DNA of 64,000 nucleotides from Takakia lepidozioides (Eukaryota; Streptophyta; Takakiopsida; Takakiales; Takakiaceae). The stretch is taken from positions 50,468,001-50,532,000 of the forward strand of contig CM060733.1 of the NCBI GenBank assembly GCA_030704615.1, in the 5' to 3' direction. A program made the translations under genes and the position numbers. Below the pieces are notes generated by a model. That model did not search any database, was not told where the DNA came from, and saw only the letters and a list, made by a program, of their open reading frames with translations. Shown here piece by piece: positions 1 through 9,860 of this stretch (positions are counted from its first letter, which is position 1; the number at the start of each line of letters is the position of its first letter).

Positions 1-169
1 TCGAAACTGAAGAACACTTCTTTTACTGCCCTCTTTACTATGATCCGTAGGAGATTCCACTCCCTGCTCCATGAAACCCAATCTCTCACACAAGTCTTCC
101 ATTATGAGGATCAGAAATGCTTGGCAGCTTATCTGCATGAAGCTTTGACCCTTAGTCAATCCCTTTAGC
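1..169 (+). pseudogene. 3' end of a LINE-type ORF (zinc-binding tail), frame-broken
   Basis: The first bases read, across two frames, as an ETEEHFFYCPLY-like segment followed by an Arg/His-rich stretch ending in a stop at about 169. A TEEHFxxxCPLY pattern resembles the C-terminal zinc-binding region found after the reverse transcriptase in plant LINE ORFs. The reading needs at least one frame change near position 45, so it is a relic. It lies just upstream of a second reverse-transcriptase block, so two LINE pieces abut. The rest of the element is off the window. Identification rests on a short motif only. Confidence 0.35.
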
Positions 170-244
170 ATAGTTGCTTTTGGGCTGCTTCTGGCTTCAC
201 TCTCTCTTATTCTGGCAAGACATTCTGCAGATTTATAAGTACTC

Positions 245-1937
245 GTCTTGAGGTTGATCTGGAGTCTAGAGGTTGTTTCCAAGCTGGCTTTCGGCGAAAC
301 AGGGGCTGTGTGGATCATATCTTCACTCTAAGTCAGATTATCTAGGGAAGGAAAAAAGAAGGGAAACCCACTTAAGTTTTTTTTCCTGGATGTCAAAAAG
401 GCTTATGACACAGTGTGGAGGGATGGCCTATGGTTCCGCCTCTGGTCTTGTGGGATCAAGGGAAAGATGTGGAGAATTGTCCACAACTTGTATGCTCACA
501 CCAAAAGCTGTGTCACTGTTAACGGACAGAAGTCCAACTTCTTTGACATAGACCAAGGTGTAGCTCAAGGATGTACTCTCTCCCCTCTGCTCTTCAATGT
601 TTTCATCAATCAACTCCTCGAGGATGTGGAAAGGGAGGGATTTGGGTTAAGGGTGGGTGATACCACCATACCAGCCCTTATGTTTGCGGATGACTTCGCA
701 GGCATAGGGGAGACTCCAACCAATCTCCAGGAGTTGATTGATTGCGCGAAGAGATACTTTGATCTTTGGGGGCTAGAGGCTAATGTCAGCAAATGTGCAG
801 TGGTAGCATTCAACGACAGAGGAGAGGGAGGAAGTGATCTTAAGTGGCAGTGGGGTAGCCAAGAGATCCCGGTCCTCCCTTCCTACACTTAGCTGGGCGT
901 TGAGTTCTCCTCCAATTGTAATTGGGATGCTCATATCCGTTCAAACTGGCAAGGGCAAAGCTCTGGGGCTCACTAAATTTTTCCACTGCAGAGGGGTCAA
1001 CTCTGAGGTTAGGAAAACCATGCTTTGTTGCGTTATTACACCTGCCTTGGAGTACGGATCTGCTATATGGGTTGATAACTCCAACCAGGCTAAGTCTCTA
1101 GAATCCATTCAAGTGGGGGTGCTTAAGGAGTGTATGTCAGCATGCTCCAAAACAGCCAATGTGGCTGTTCGGGGTGAGTTTGGCATTCCGTCCTTAAGCT
1201 CCCGATGAGATGAATTCAATCAGATGGTGGGGTCAGCTGCAACATATGCCCAACACCAGATATCCTAAGTTAATCGACCCTATATCTTGGAAACAGGACT
1301 GCCCTGTCAAACAGGCTAACTCCTGGCAGAAGAGAGTAGAAGAGATTCTCAAGGACCTGGACCTGGATCCGCAAGTCTTGACCCTGCTGGATAAATCTGA
1401 CTTAGAGGCTGTAGTGTCCAAAGCCATGTCTGTTGCCATGAGATTGTCTGATGAAAATGAAGTTAGGCAGAAAACTTCCCTGAACTTGTTTCCAGTCAGT
1501 GACATGGGGGAGGACATCTTGGATGACCTCAAGGGTCTACCCACTCTCGGCACTAGACTGAAATTTAAACTCAGGGCAGGAAGCCTACCTTTGAACAGCA
1601 AACAGAAGCAGAGAGGAAAGGGAGAGTGCAATTGCCGTTGTGTGGGCAATCTGAAGACAGTATTCATTTTCTGACACACTGTCCGGGGTTCTCTCACCAA
1701 AGAGACGCTCTCTTCAAATCTATCAAGGGAATTGTGCCTGTACCCCTGTTTACCAACTTTGAAAGTCTCGAGGCTGAGCCAAAAGCCCAGGCCCTCCTGA
1801 GGCCTAGTTTTTGGGCAAATCACACACAGCAGATTGATGCTTGTGTGAAGGGATTTCTAGAGGATATCTGGAAAACCCGGATTAATTCTATATATGAAGG
1901 TAAGTCTTACTACCAACGTCAGCCCCTGCAGAGGTAG
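245..1937 (+). pseudogene. LINE reverse transcriptase with C-terminal zinc-binding tail, frameshifted
   Basis: Blocks of a LINE reverse transcriptase appear in order but in several frames. They are QAGFRRNRG (about 270-300), FLDVKKAYDTVWRDGL (about 382-429), GVAQGCTLSPLLFNVFIN (about 560-613) and LMFADDF, the catalytic ADD box (about 678-699). A thumb/connection region with LEYGSAIW follows near 1050-1070. The tail (1210-1937) has a CNC...H...CPGF zinc-binding pattern and a PVPLFTNFESLEAEPKAQ stretch. Internal stops and frame changes near 330-360, 840, 1205 and 1635 break the ORF. The family copies its own RNA at a nicked target in the nucleus. The endonuclease domain is absent. Confidence 0.85.
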
Positions 1938-2025
1938 GTTCTGTCCCTTTTGTTCCCGCTCAAACTGGGCGCGGGGTCAATGGCCACAAGGCTACGGCAA
2001 ACAACGTCTTATGAGTACAATCTGT
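245..2025 (+). mobile_element. LINE (non-LTR retrotransposon), 5'-truncated, left copy
   Basis: A plus-strand LINE runs from the reverse-transcriptase GFR block through the zinc-binding tail to a 3' UTR ending near an ATGAGTACAATCT motif at about 2011-2024. The 3' part (about 1229-2025) recurs nearly identically at 63220-64000 on the other strand and, more diverged, at 21083-21420. All copies end at the same ATGAGTAC(A/T)-type motif followed by short T/CT-rich sequence and not by a long poly(A). The coding part is disrupted, so this copy is not autonomous. The 5' end is not defined by a visible target-site duplication. Confidence 0.85.
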
Positions 2026-2379
2026 CTTTTATTCTCTTTCTTGTTTCTTGTTTTCCTTTTGTCCCATGAGCTCTTTGAGCTTTCTGCGGACGCATTTCAT
2101 TTCCTTTTTTCTCCACTAACAGACTCTGCTTGTCATGCATACTAGTCCCATAATCCTTGCCTCCTACCTCACCTCCCTCACAAGGGCCTTCGGCATCAAG
2201 TCAGTTTTGCACTGTAGTGATTGAGACAGGGCAAAGCACCCCCTGAGGATGCTGTGACTTTCCTTGATGCTGTATCTGGTGATCTTTTGCACACTTTTGA
2301 CGAAGGCAGGACAATAGAGGTCTAGATTACAAACATTAACTTAATTTATGAAGGTAGCTTCTACTCCTCAAGCAAGCTC

Positions 2380-3051
2380 TTGTCCATGGTAGTGATGCCA
2401 TTCTGCTCCTCTAGTGACTTCCGTCCATTGCCCCCACCTTTCATTTGGGTGCAGGTTCCACAGCCAAGAAGGGTTCTGCATGTGAGTAGATCTCTCTTTT
2501 CTAATGCCACTACCTTGTTGTGCAGGCTCCAAGTGCATTGTGCAATGGTGATCCTGGTACCACACAACCACTTCTCAACCAGACTGATTTTGGCACAGAT
2601 TCCACCAGCCTATACCTGGAACGTTTATGCTGTGGTAGTTGCAAATTAGTAGAGCCAACATCTGTTGGAGGAAAGGGCTGGTCTGTTGGAGCAATTCTGG
2701 GCTTGACTGCAGGTCTTCTCCTGGGTGTCTTTATGATGTATTTACTTGCTTGGTTTCAAATTACGAAGAAGGAGCGATCTTCCCTACGTGAACTCAAGGA
2801 AGGTAAGAGACATCCATGTCTTCATTCGGATGACTATTATAGGCATTTTGTGTCCATCTTGGTTGCCGGTAAGTGACTAATTTGCAAATCTCTCGTTTAA
2901 ACAATTATTGTATTTCTGTGTACTTTCACCAGAGTTGTCAAGTCTGTCTATACAGACCACCCTCTTTACATATAAGGAGTTGAAGGTTGCTACGCGGGGT
3001 TTTCATCATGAGAACAAGCTGGGGGAAGGTGGATTTGGCATTGTCTACAAG
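2380..3051 (+). pseudogene. Receptor-like kinase fragment: juxtamembrane exons and the glycine-loop exon only
   Basis: An exon at 2526-2802 encodes an extracellular stub, a transmembrane helix (GWSVGAILGLTAGLLLGVFM, then MYLLAWF) and a basic stop-transfer TKKERSS. It ends at a GTAAGA donor in phase 1. The next exon, 2933-3051, joins in frame and gives [13 protein letters not shown] followed by [11 protein letters not shown], the kinase glycine-rich loop. A possible upstream exon ends at 2481 before GTGAGT. FTYxELxxATxxF next to the loop is typical of plant LRR-type and related receptor kinases. The catalytic exons (VAIK lysine, HRD, DFG) are not found before the repeat array at 3.76 kb, so this is truncated. 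The splice sites are good, so loss of the 3' exons looks secondary. Confidence 0.6.
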
Positions 3052-3760
3052 GTAATGTCAGTTCTTTGTCACTAGGTGTGCAGACACAACAATTGTCTTG
3101 ACTTACGTTTGTGTTTGGGTTGAATTTGTTGCCTCCTGCCAATTATTACACAACAATCCCAAGAAGGCGCATAAAGCTATCTTGAACCTGACCGTTTCAT
3201 CTTCAACTGCATTCAAGACTTTTGCCCTTTCATATATTACTCCTACTGTTGTGATCATATGCAGGATGTGTGTCTCCATTTTTTATCCTGCACATGGTAC
3301 AGCTAGTTCTGGGCTGGAGCTCGAGTCAACCTCTGAAAAGGAAGGAAGACATGCCATTATGAACTCCTACCATAGTCTTGTGGTGAAAGACTCTGTGCTC
3401 TTCGTGAATCAGGAAAGGCCAAATAGAATGAGAGAAACTCAATAGGATCCACAAGGGGCCTGAGACCCATGGAACAAAGTAGAACAAGCAGGAACCCACA
3501 TCAAAATACACCAACTATTGCCCAACAACAAAGTTCCGAAGGCCCAATGGGGCAAAGTAGAACAACAAGAACCCCCGGTCGAAATACACCAAATACCGCC
3601 TAAAGACAGTGCCATACACAGGTAAGTTGCCAGACACCTAGGTCCAAAAGCTAAGGGTCTCTGGCAACGACTCTGAGTTTCAAAGAGACAATATTATCTG
3701 CCTCAGATCTCATGGTATGTAGGACAACTCAAGAAGTCAAGCATCTTTGCACAACACGCT
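3052..3760 (+). other. Non-coding stretch with a short direct duplication
   Basis: No gene is recognised. The segments around 3475-3525 and 3554-3602 are two copies of a sequence beginning CAAAGTAGAACAA and ending with AAATACACCAA, separated by about 78 bp. The stretch separates the broken receptor-kinase fragment from the palindromic array. Confidence 0.5.
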
Positions 3761-4830
3761 TAACACCTCACATAACAGACATCAAGACCAAATTTTGCAC
3801 CATAAAACATTGAAAAGGTCTGCTCAAACAGTGTGCGTTGCCGCACACTGTTTGAGCTGGTTTTGAAGGGTTCATTTCAACCTCAGATAACAGACCGCAA
3901 GGACCAAATTTTAAACCCTTAAACATTCAAATGTTCAGCTCAAACAGTGTGCGTTGCCGCACACTGTTTGAGCTGGCAGCACAGGGTTCATTTCATCCTC
4001 AGATAGGTGCCCCTGAAGTCCAGATTTTGCACCAAGAAACATTGACATGTTCAGCTCAAACAGTGTGCGTTGCCGCACACTGTTTGGGCTGATAGTGAAG
4101 GGTTCATTTCATCCTCAAACAGGCGCCCCTTAAGACCAAATTTTGCACCCTAGAACATTGAAATGTTCAGCTCAAACAGTGTGCGTTGCCGCACACTGTT
4201 TGGGCTGACAGTGAAGGGTTCATTTCATCCTCAAACAGGTGCCCCTGAAGTCCAAATTTTGCACCCTAGAACATTGACATGTTCAGCTCAAACAGTGTGC
4301 GTTGCCGCACACTGTTTGAGCTGGCAGTGCAAGGTTCATTCTATCCTCAGAAAGGTACCCATGAAGTCCAAATTTTGCACCCGTAAACATTGAAATAATC
4401 AGCTCAAACATTGTAAGTTGCCTCACACTGTTTGAGCTGGCAGTGCAGGGTTCATTCCATCCTCAGAAAGGTCCCCCTGAAGTCCAAATTTTGCACCCAG
4501 AAACATTGAAATGTTCAGCTCAAACAGTGTGCGGCGCCGCACACTGTTTGGGCTGGCTGTGAAGGGTTCATTTCAACTGCAGATAACTGACCCCAAGGCC
4601 AAATTTTGCACCCTAAAACATAGAAAAGATCTGCTCAAACAGTGTGCGTTGCCGCACACTGTTTGAGCTGGCAGTGCGGGGTTCATTTCATCCTCAAAAA
4701 GGTGTCGTTGAAGGAAGAATTTTGCACCCTTAAACTGTGACATGTGCAGCTCAAACAGTGTGCGGCAACGCACACTGTTTGAGCTGGCGCTGAATGGTTC
4801 TTTCTTTCACAAATACCTGCCATTGAAAGC
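3760..4830. repeat. Nine-unit 116-bp tandem array with a 36-bp palindrome in each unit
   Basis: The palindromic core starts at 3822, 3938, 4054, 4170, 4286, 4402, 4518, 4633 and 4749, a spacing of 116 bp (once 115). Each core is a 16-base arm (GCTCAAACAGTGTGCG), a 4-base centre and the reverse complement of the arm. The centre is TTGC in most units, GCGC at 4518 and GCAA (the inverted form) at 4749. The unit at 4402 is degenerate. Cores at 4054, 4170 and 4518 share one A-to-G change in the right arm. The linker is also conserved (TTCATTTCATCCTCA and an AATTTTGCACC block). The array ends about 25 bp from the stop of the minus-strand ORF at 4807 and lies 1.3 kb upstream of the transposase gene. 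It could be subterminal transposase-binding repeats or an independent minisatellite. Confidence 0.95.
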
Positions 4831-5328
4831 CGAATTCTTCACAAATATGGGTCCTGTGGATTTTACCTTTTTCGTAGCTACTCGAGAAGACTCCCCAGTT
4901 GCCGGGGACGCTTTCCGCTTCGGGCTGCTCTCTTCGCCGACTATGTAGGTGAGCCTCTCCCCCTTCCTCTTTCCCGTGGTCAGATCGTTCGTGAGGCCAG
5001 TGTCAACATCTTCCTCCATGTCGTCTGTCTCTCCCTCAGACGCAGTGTCCTCCTCGCCTGTTCCTGGAACTATGGTGGGTTGTTGTTCTTCTCCAGATTC
5101 CTGCTCCTCCATCGCCACACTTTCCTGTATTCCCTCTTCTTCCTCCTTTTCCTCTTCCTCCACTCTTTCCATCCTCATTCTATATCTAGCTCTATTCCTG
5201 TTTCTAGAACTCGTGAAGTATAATGACTTCCTTCTCTTTCTCCTCCGCTGGAAACAAGGGCTCCCCACGATGCCCCTGGAGCTCTCCAGTTTGACGTTTG
5301 CAACAAGTGCTGGTATCGCATGTAACAA
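4807..5328 (-). CDS. Hypothetical acidic/basic low-complexity protein (173 aa)
   Basis: This is an open minus-strand frame, read divergently from the transposase and ending beside the palindromic array. The protein starts with a basic run (RRRKRRKS), then a Glu-rich stretch, a second acidic segment (GETDDMEEDVD), and two Lys/Arg clusters (GKRKGERL and SPKRKASP) that look like nuclear localisation signals. No catalytic domain is recognised. The charge pattern suggests a nuclear DNA- or chromatin-associated protein. It could be the second gene of the transposon, or a fragment. The first codon is uncertain and an upstream exon cannot be excluded. Biased composition also allows a chance ORF. Confidence 0.4.
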   Translation of the reverse strand: MLHAIPALVANVKLESSRGIVGSPCFQRRRKRRKSLYFTSSRNRNRARYRMRMERVEEEEKEEEEGIQESVAMEEQESGEEQQPTIVPGTGEEDTASEGETDDMEEDVDTGLTNDLTTGKRKGERLTYIVGEESSPKRKASPATGESSRVATKKVKSTGPIFVKNSAFNGRYL

Positions 5329-6119
5329 AAATAAAAATGGACGTTGTCAACCGTATTTGGATGCGGGTGTTGATATTGTGTGCGAACGGAATTCATCCAT
5401 TTTGTCGTCTTTGTATTACCCAGCTAATAAAGCGCCGAAGAAAAAGAATATCCGTTGCATGCATTTGCGATATATGTCAGATGTACTTCGCCGCCTGCCA
5501 ATACATGGCGGCCTCCTTGCCTTCTTTCAAATTCGAATGCGCCGTAGAAATGTAGTGCTTTTCAATTCCGAGCAGTTCTTCCAGATTCGCAATAATTGTT
5601 ATGCTTCACATATGCATCCACGTGTGTTGTGCTGCATGCCCTGTGGTTTTTTTTATGCCGTGACCGTCCCCATGGGGTCATTCGGTATAAAGGATTGTGT
5701 CGGATATGACCATGTGTTGCACACATTCGTGCGAGGTATCTCTTGGAGTGTCGGTGTTTGTTCTGTGCTATTCTGGCGCAACACAATCTCATTACAATCG
5801 GATCTTCCTGTTTACTGCTCTCCAGGGTTGTTGCCGTCATTTCATAATGGATGGTTTCATGTCAATTTCAGGGTTTGTTTTCCATCCAAAAACAGTACGG
5901 CTTCTTGTGGCTCTGGTCTTTCAAAACGGTTTTTCTGGTTGGTGGGAGGTGAAGGTGCACGTCATCCCTACATCCTTGGCATGCATCGCCGGCAGCCTTG
6001 GGTTTGGTGCTACCCTTGTTGACCTCAGTTTGCTGGTGGTATTTCCACTTTCGATAATTACGGGCTCTCAGTTCGGGGATTCCGTTCTGAATCGGCAGTT
6101 TCGTTCAGTGCTGGAAAAC
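5329..6119. other. Divergent spacer between the acidic ORF and the transposase
   Basis: About 0.8 kb lies between two genes transcribed away from each other, so it presumably holds both promoters. Plus-strand open frames cross it but their composition is not protein-like: Ser/Phe runs complementary to the acidic ORF, then hydrophobic sequence. No convincing TATA box or repeat was found. Confidence 0.4.
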
Positions 6120-9100
6120 ATGTCGAGGGAGCGAGATGCACTCGCTCGATTCCATTCCAATGCAGGTACTCTTCCACTGACTGCCACTGCAGACGACGAT
6201 GGGTATGCAGTTGTTCATGAGGATGAGCTGGTTACAGTGTTCCCGCTGGAGTTGGGTTCTCTGCTTGTTCAGAAAGAGGTGTATGACGAGGATGGGAATT
6301 TGGATTCTGGGCACTTGGAGAAACCCTTGGTTGGCGAGTGTGGAAGGAAGTGGAGAGTCCTTCCAGGAACATACCGTGTCCTTGGAAAAGAGAGAAGACA
6401 ATCAGCAGGATCAGTCGTTACCCCTGGCACTGCAGCATCGGTCGTGCAACAGAAGGGCACCGTTCCTGTGAAACAAGAGGTGAGCACATCCACTACCTTC
6501 GTTACTCTTTCGGACTCGTCCTCGGAGGATGTTTCTGAGATTCCTCCGCCAGTGCAAACTCCCTTATTGGATGATGACGAATTGCAAGAGATAACAAGTG
6601 TCATTCCAAAATTGAAAGCCCTCGCAGGTGTGCCTGGGTGCAAGAGCGAGCTACGTTTTGTTGATTGGGAGTCCCTTCCAGTGCAACGTGTTCAATACGT
6701 GCCAGCTCAGTTTGATGGGGACATCTTGTTTGAGCTCAACCCTCCCACGTCTTCCAGTGGACTGGCTGGGCTTCTGCAGGGCATGGACAAGAAACATGAC
6801 GGACATCCTTGGTGCAGGACAAAAACTTCGAACATCCATAACGACATTGGCTTGAAATTTCGGAGGTCGGTTTGCGTTGGGCATTGCAAGTGCCTGAATA
6901 TTTCTTGCCCTCGGCTGAGAAACAGCGCTCAGCCAAACGAAAGTGAGTGGGAAGGTGTGCCCCTGAATCCTTTCACCCCAGGGCTTGCACCTCCCAAGAC
7001 CAATACTTTTGTGTGCAGGTTCTGCAAACTTTCCCCGTCCTGTGTTTCTGTTTGCCACGCTCGTATGTATCAGGTGGCACATCGATGCAAGACAATGACT
7101 CGTGCCTGCATTCATATGGGTGCACACGAGCATCCTGTGTCCAAAGGGAGTTGCAGGGATAGCGTGGACATCGCTAGAAATCTACTGAAGCAAGAGTTCC
7201 ATAATGCCCCTTCTGCAACACCTTCTGCTATAGCGCTTGCAGCTAGCAAGGCATTCCTGGAAAAACACATACTGGGTGAAGGGGATTCGACACAGCCAAT
7301 GCTGGATGCAGATTCCCTTGAGGCAGTCATGGACCATTTCTCCGTGTTGAGCTCTCCCAATATTCGAAACCAGGTGAATGCACTCAGAATGGGCACAGGA
7401 ACTGCTGGATTCATGGACAACATTATGGACCTCAAACGGAGGAGTCGCTATGAATTCATTCAAAACAGTATGTTCCCTGGCCAGGGCTCGTCCAAAGTGT
7501 ATTTGTTCAAGATGTCCGCTGTGGGCCAAGGCAGTGGTGTGAGCATTGTCCGCCGAATGCAACCTGGAGGAGATTTGGCTAAATGTTGGTTAATGTTTGA
7601 TCACTGCAAACGGGTGAAGGGTTGGACAACCATGGCGTGCCATGTGTATGATCCAGCGTACCAGCGTGTGCTCTCCATAGCAATTTGTGATATGCAGTCG
7701 GAGGACACTGAATCCCAGATGCTCATGTGGAAGTCCCTCCTGACCGTCATGCAGCGCAATGGAATACAGAACACAAACTTTGCGGGCTTCATGGCTGATA
7801 GTGCACAGGCAAATTTCAATGCAGTGCGGCGCGTGTTTGGTTCTGGGGATCCTAAGGTCCCCATGGAAAATAGGGAGCGCACATGCCTCTTCCATTGGAG
7901 TCAATCTCTGGCACGTCATACAAAGCGCTGCATTCGCCCTGACCTTCAGTTGGAGCATAGAAGGCTCTGTCTGAAGTACAAGAATGCCACCTCAATGGGA
8001 GAAGCAGAGAGCACTTACCAGACAATCCGGGCTTGGTGGTTCTCCGCTGGTGCTGCTACAGGTATCCACCTGAAGGAGTTGGAGGACTGGTTGGTTTTCT
8101 GGCACTTCAGGTACAGACAGTGGGGAGCTTTCATGACGACGGTAAGCCTCACAAGTTTTCCTTAAACACAAATTGCACTTTGCATCGTGCCTGTTCATTT
8201 GGGGTTGTTCGATTGTCACTTGAAGAACCTCTACCATTTCTTTTCCTTCCTCACATTTCCATGCAATGCCTCCTGCAGGACATGTCCTTGGAGGACTTGG
8301 CCGACATGCCATCGTGTAATTTGGCAGAGACTGTTCACAACGCCTGGATGCAACAGTCTACCAAAGCAGGTCGTGACTTGTATGTGGCCACTGCTGATGA
8401 CATGGTGCGGGCACTTACACAACAAACCAGGTACCGCAATTTTCTGATGGGACGAGGTGGAGGGAAGGGCCCCGATTCGACTTTGTTGATGCTAAGGGCT
8501 GCGAGTAGGTCCGGAGACCCGTCAAAGATGGCCAGAGCTCTAAACAGGTGCACTGAAGGTTCCCCTCTGCAATCCAGGCTCCCCCATTTGGAAGGCGAGG
8601 AAAGATTTGGATCATGCAAAAGGAAATTTAACACTCTTCCAGGGTCAGATGGAGATTCCCATAGGCCAGACAGGGTCAATTTCTCTGTGCCAAAGGTGTC
8701 TCCAGTGCAGACTAAGTCCTGTGCCGGCCCCTTCCCAGGTGGGTCCTCCTCCTGTGGAGCAGGTGCAGAACATGCAAGCATAGCAGCGGAAATCCCATTG
8801 GAGGAGGTGGTGGCCATGGTGCAGGAATCTGATTGCATTGATAGTGACTGGCATATAGAACGCACCCCACCAGGATCTAGAGTGGCTTGCATGACAATTC
8901 GGACCCCCTCTTTCAAGAAATGCAAATCAAAAATATGCAAAGGCTCCAGGGGGACTCCAGCTCCAACATTCACAGGGTTGTTCCGACCTTATCATAGTGG
9001 GGAGTCAAAAGAGCACAAGTTTTGGTTCTGCCCAGACGATATGGCACGATGCGTGAAGGGAACAGTTCGTCCTTCCGTGATAATGAAGCCCCCTCCCCCC

Positions 9101-9691
9101 GCAATTTGGCCTGTGAAAATTGGGACATCGCTGTCCTCAACCGAGATAAGCATGCTGGAGGAGGGAGGGTTTTGTCTTGCACGGTCCCGGGTGGTGCCCT
9201 TATGCACTGTCGGCACAGATGTGCCACATGCTCCGACAATGCCTCCACCCGGTGCCGACTCCCACCCAACAAAAAGAGATGGAAAAACAGTGCGCCGTGT
9301 TGCTTCGGGTGCAGATCACGAATGCAAGATGGAATCGGCTAGAATTTTGCAGGCTACGGTGGCTCGTATCACCGAAGTCCCTTCCCCGGGGTATGGACGG
9401 ATTTACACAGTGCTGTCAATTGGCTCAGTTCTTCATGCCAAAGAATATCAAGTTACCATTGGGAATTTCCCATCGTGCACTTGTCCGGATTTTGTAACGA
9501 TGCGTGAGGGCGCTCTCGGCATGAGAGGGAAGTGGGTCCCCTGCAAGCATCAATATTACATATACCTTGTAATTATGTGTTGCGACGGTAAGAGAGACCA
9601 ATTCATTCACCAAGCCACACTAGGCTACGGAGAAGTCATCACCCTTCTGCAGCGGGACACCTCGCGTAGAGCTCCGCCAACTTCTCTTTGA
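6120..9691 (+). CDS. MULE-like DDE transposase with Cys-rich N-terminal cluster and SWIM zinc finger, apparently intact
   Basis: Two exons, 6120-8141 and 8279-9691, join in phase 0 (GTAAGC donor, CTCCTGCAG acceptor) and give about 1,144 aa. The order is an acidic, Ser-rich N-terminus; a Cys/His cluster (CVGHCKCLNISC, CRFCKLSPSC; about residues 255-320) resembling WRKY-GCM1/FLYWCH zinc domains; a transposase core with Asp candidates in LMFDHCK and FMADSAQANF, followed by CLFHW; and a C-terminal SWIM motif (CTCPDF...PCKH, about residues 1080-1105). This order matches Mutator-like transposases and their domesticated relatives. The frame continues upstream to 5697, but that part is hydrophobic and unlike the rest, so the ATG at 6120 is preferred. 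Terminal inverted repeats were not found. It may be an active element or a host gene. Confidence 0.75.
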
Positions 9692-9860
9692 ACACATACG
9701 AGCCATGCCCGCTTCCCATGCTGGTTTCCAGGTTGCCGTTGTCGCGCGGCTTTTACTCACCCATCCCTTCGCTATCCGAGGCGGAAACTCCAAGATAGAA
9801 GAGTTGGAAATCTCTAAGTACTCAGCCCGCGCAGAACAATCAGTCATGACCTACAGCTAG

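Noticed and set aside
3760-4830. A CRISPR-like array
   Set aside because: The linkers between palindromes are themselves conserved repeats, not unique spacers, and the DNA is plant nuclear.
4949-6022. Plus-strand 357-codon open frame
   Set aside because: Its Ser/Phe/Leu-rich first half is the complement of the Glu/Arg-rich minus ORF, and the rest has no domain.
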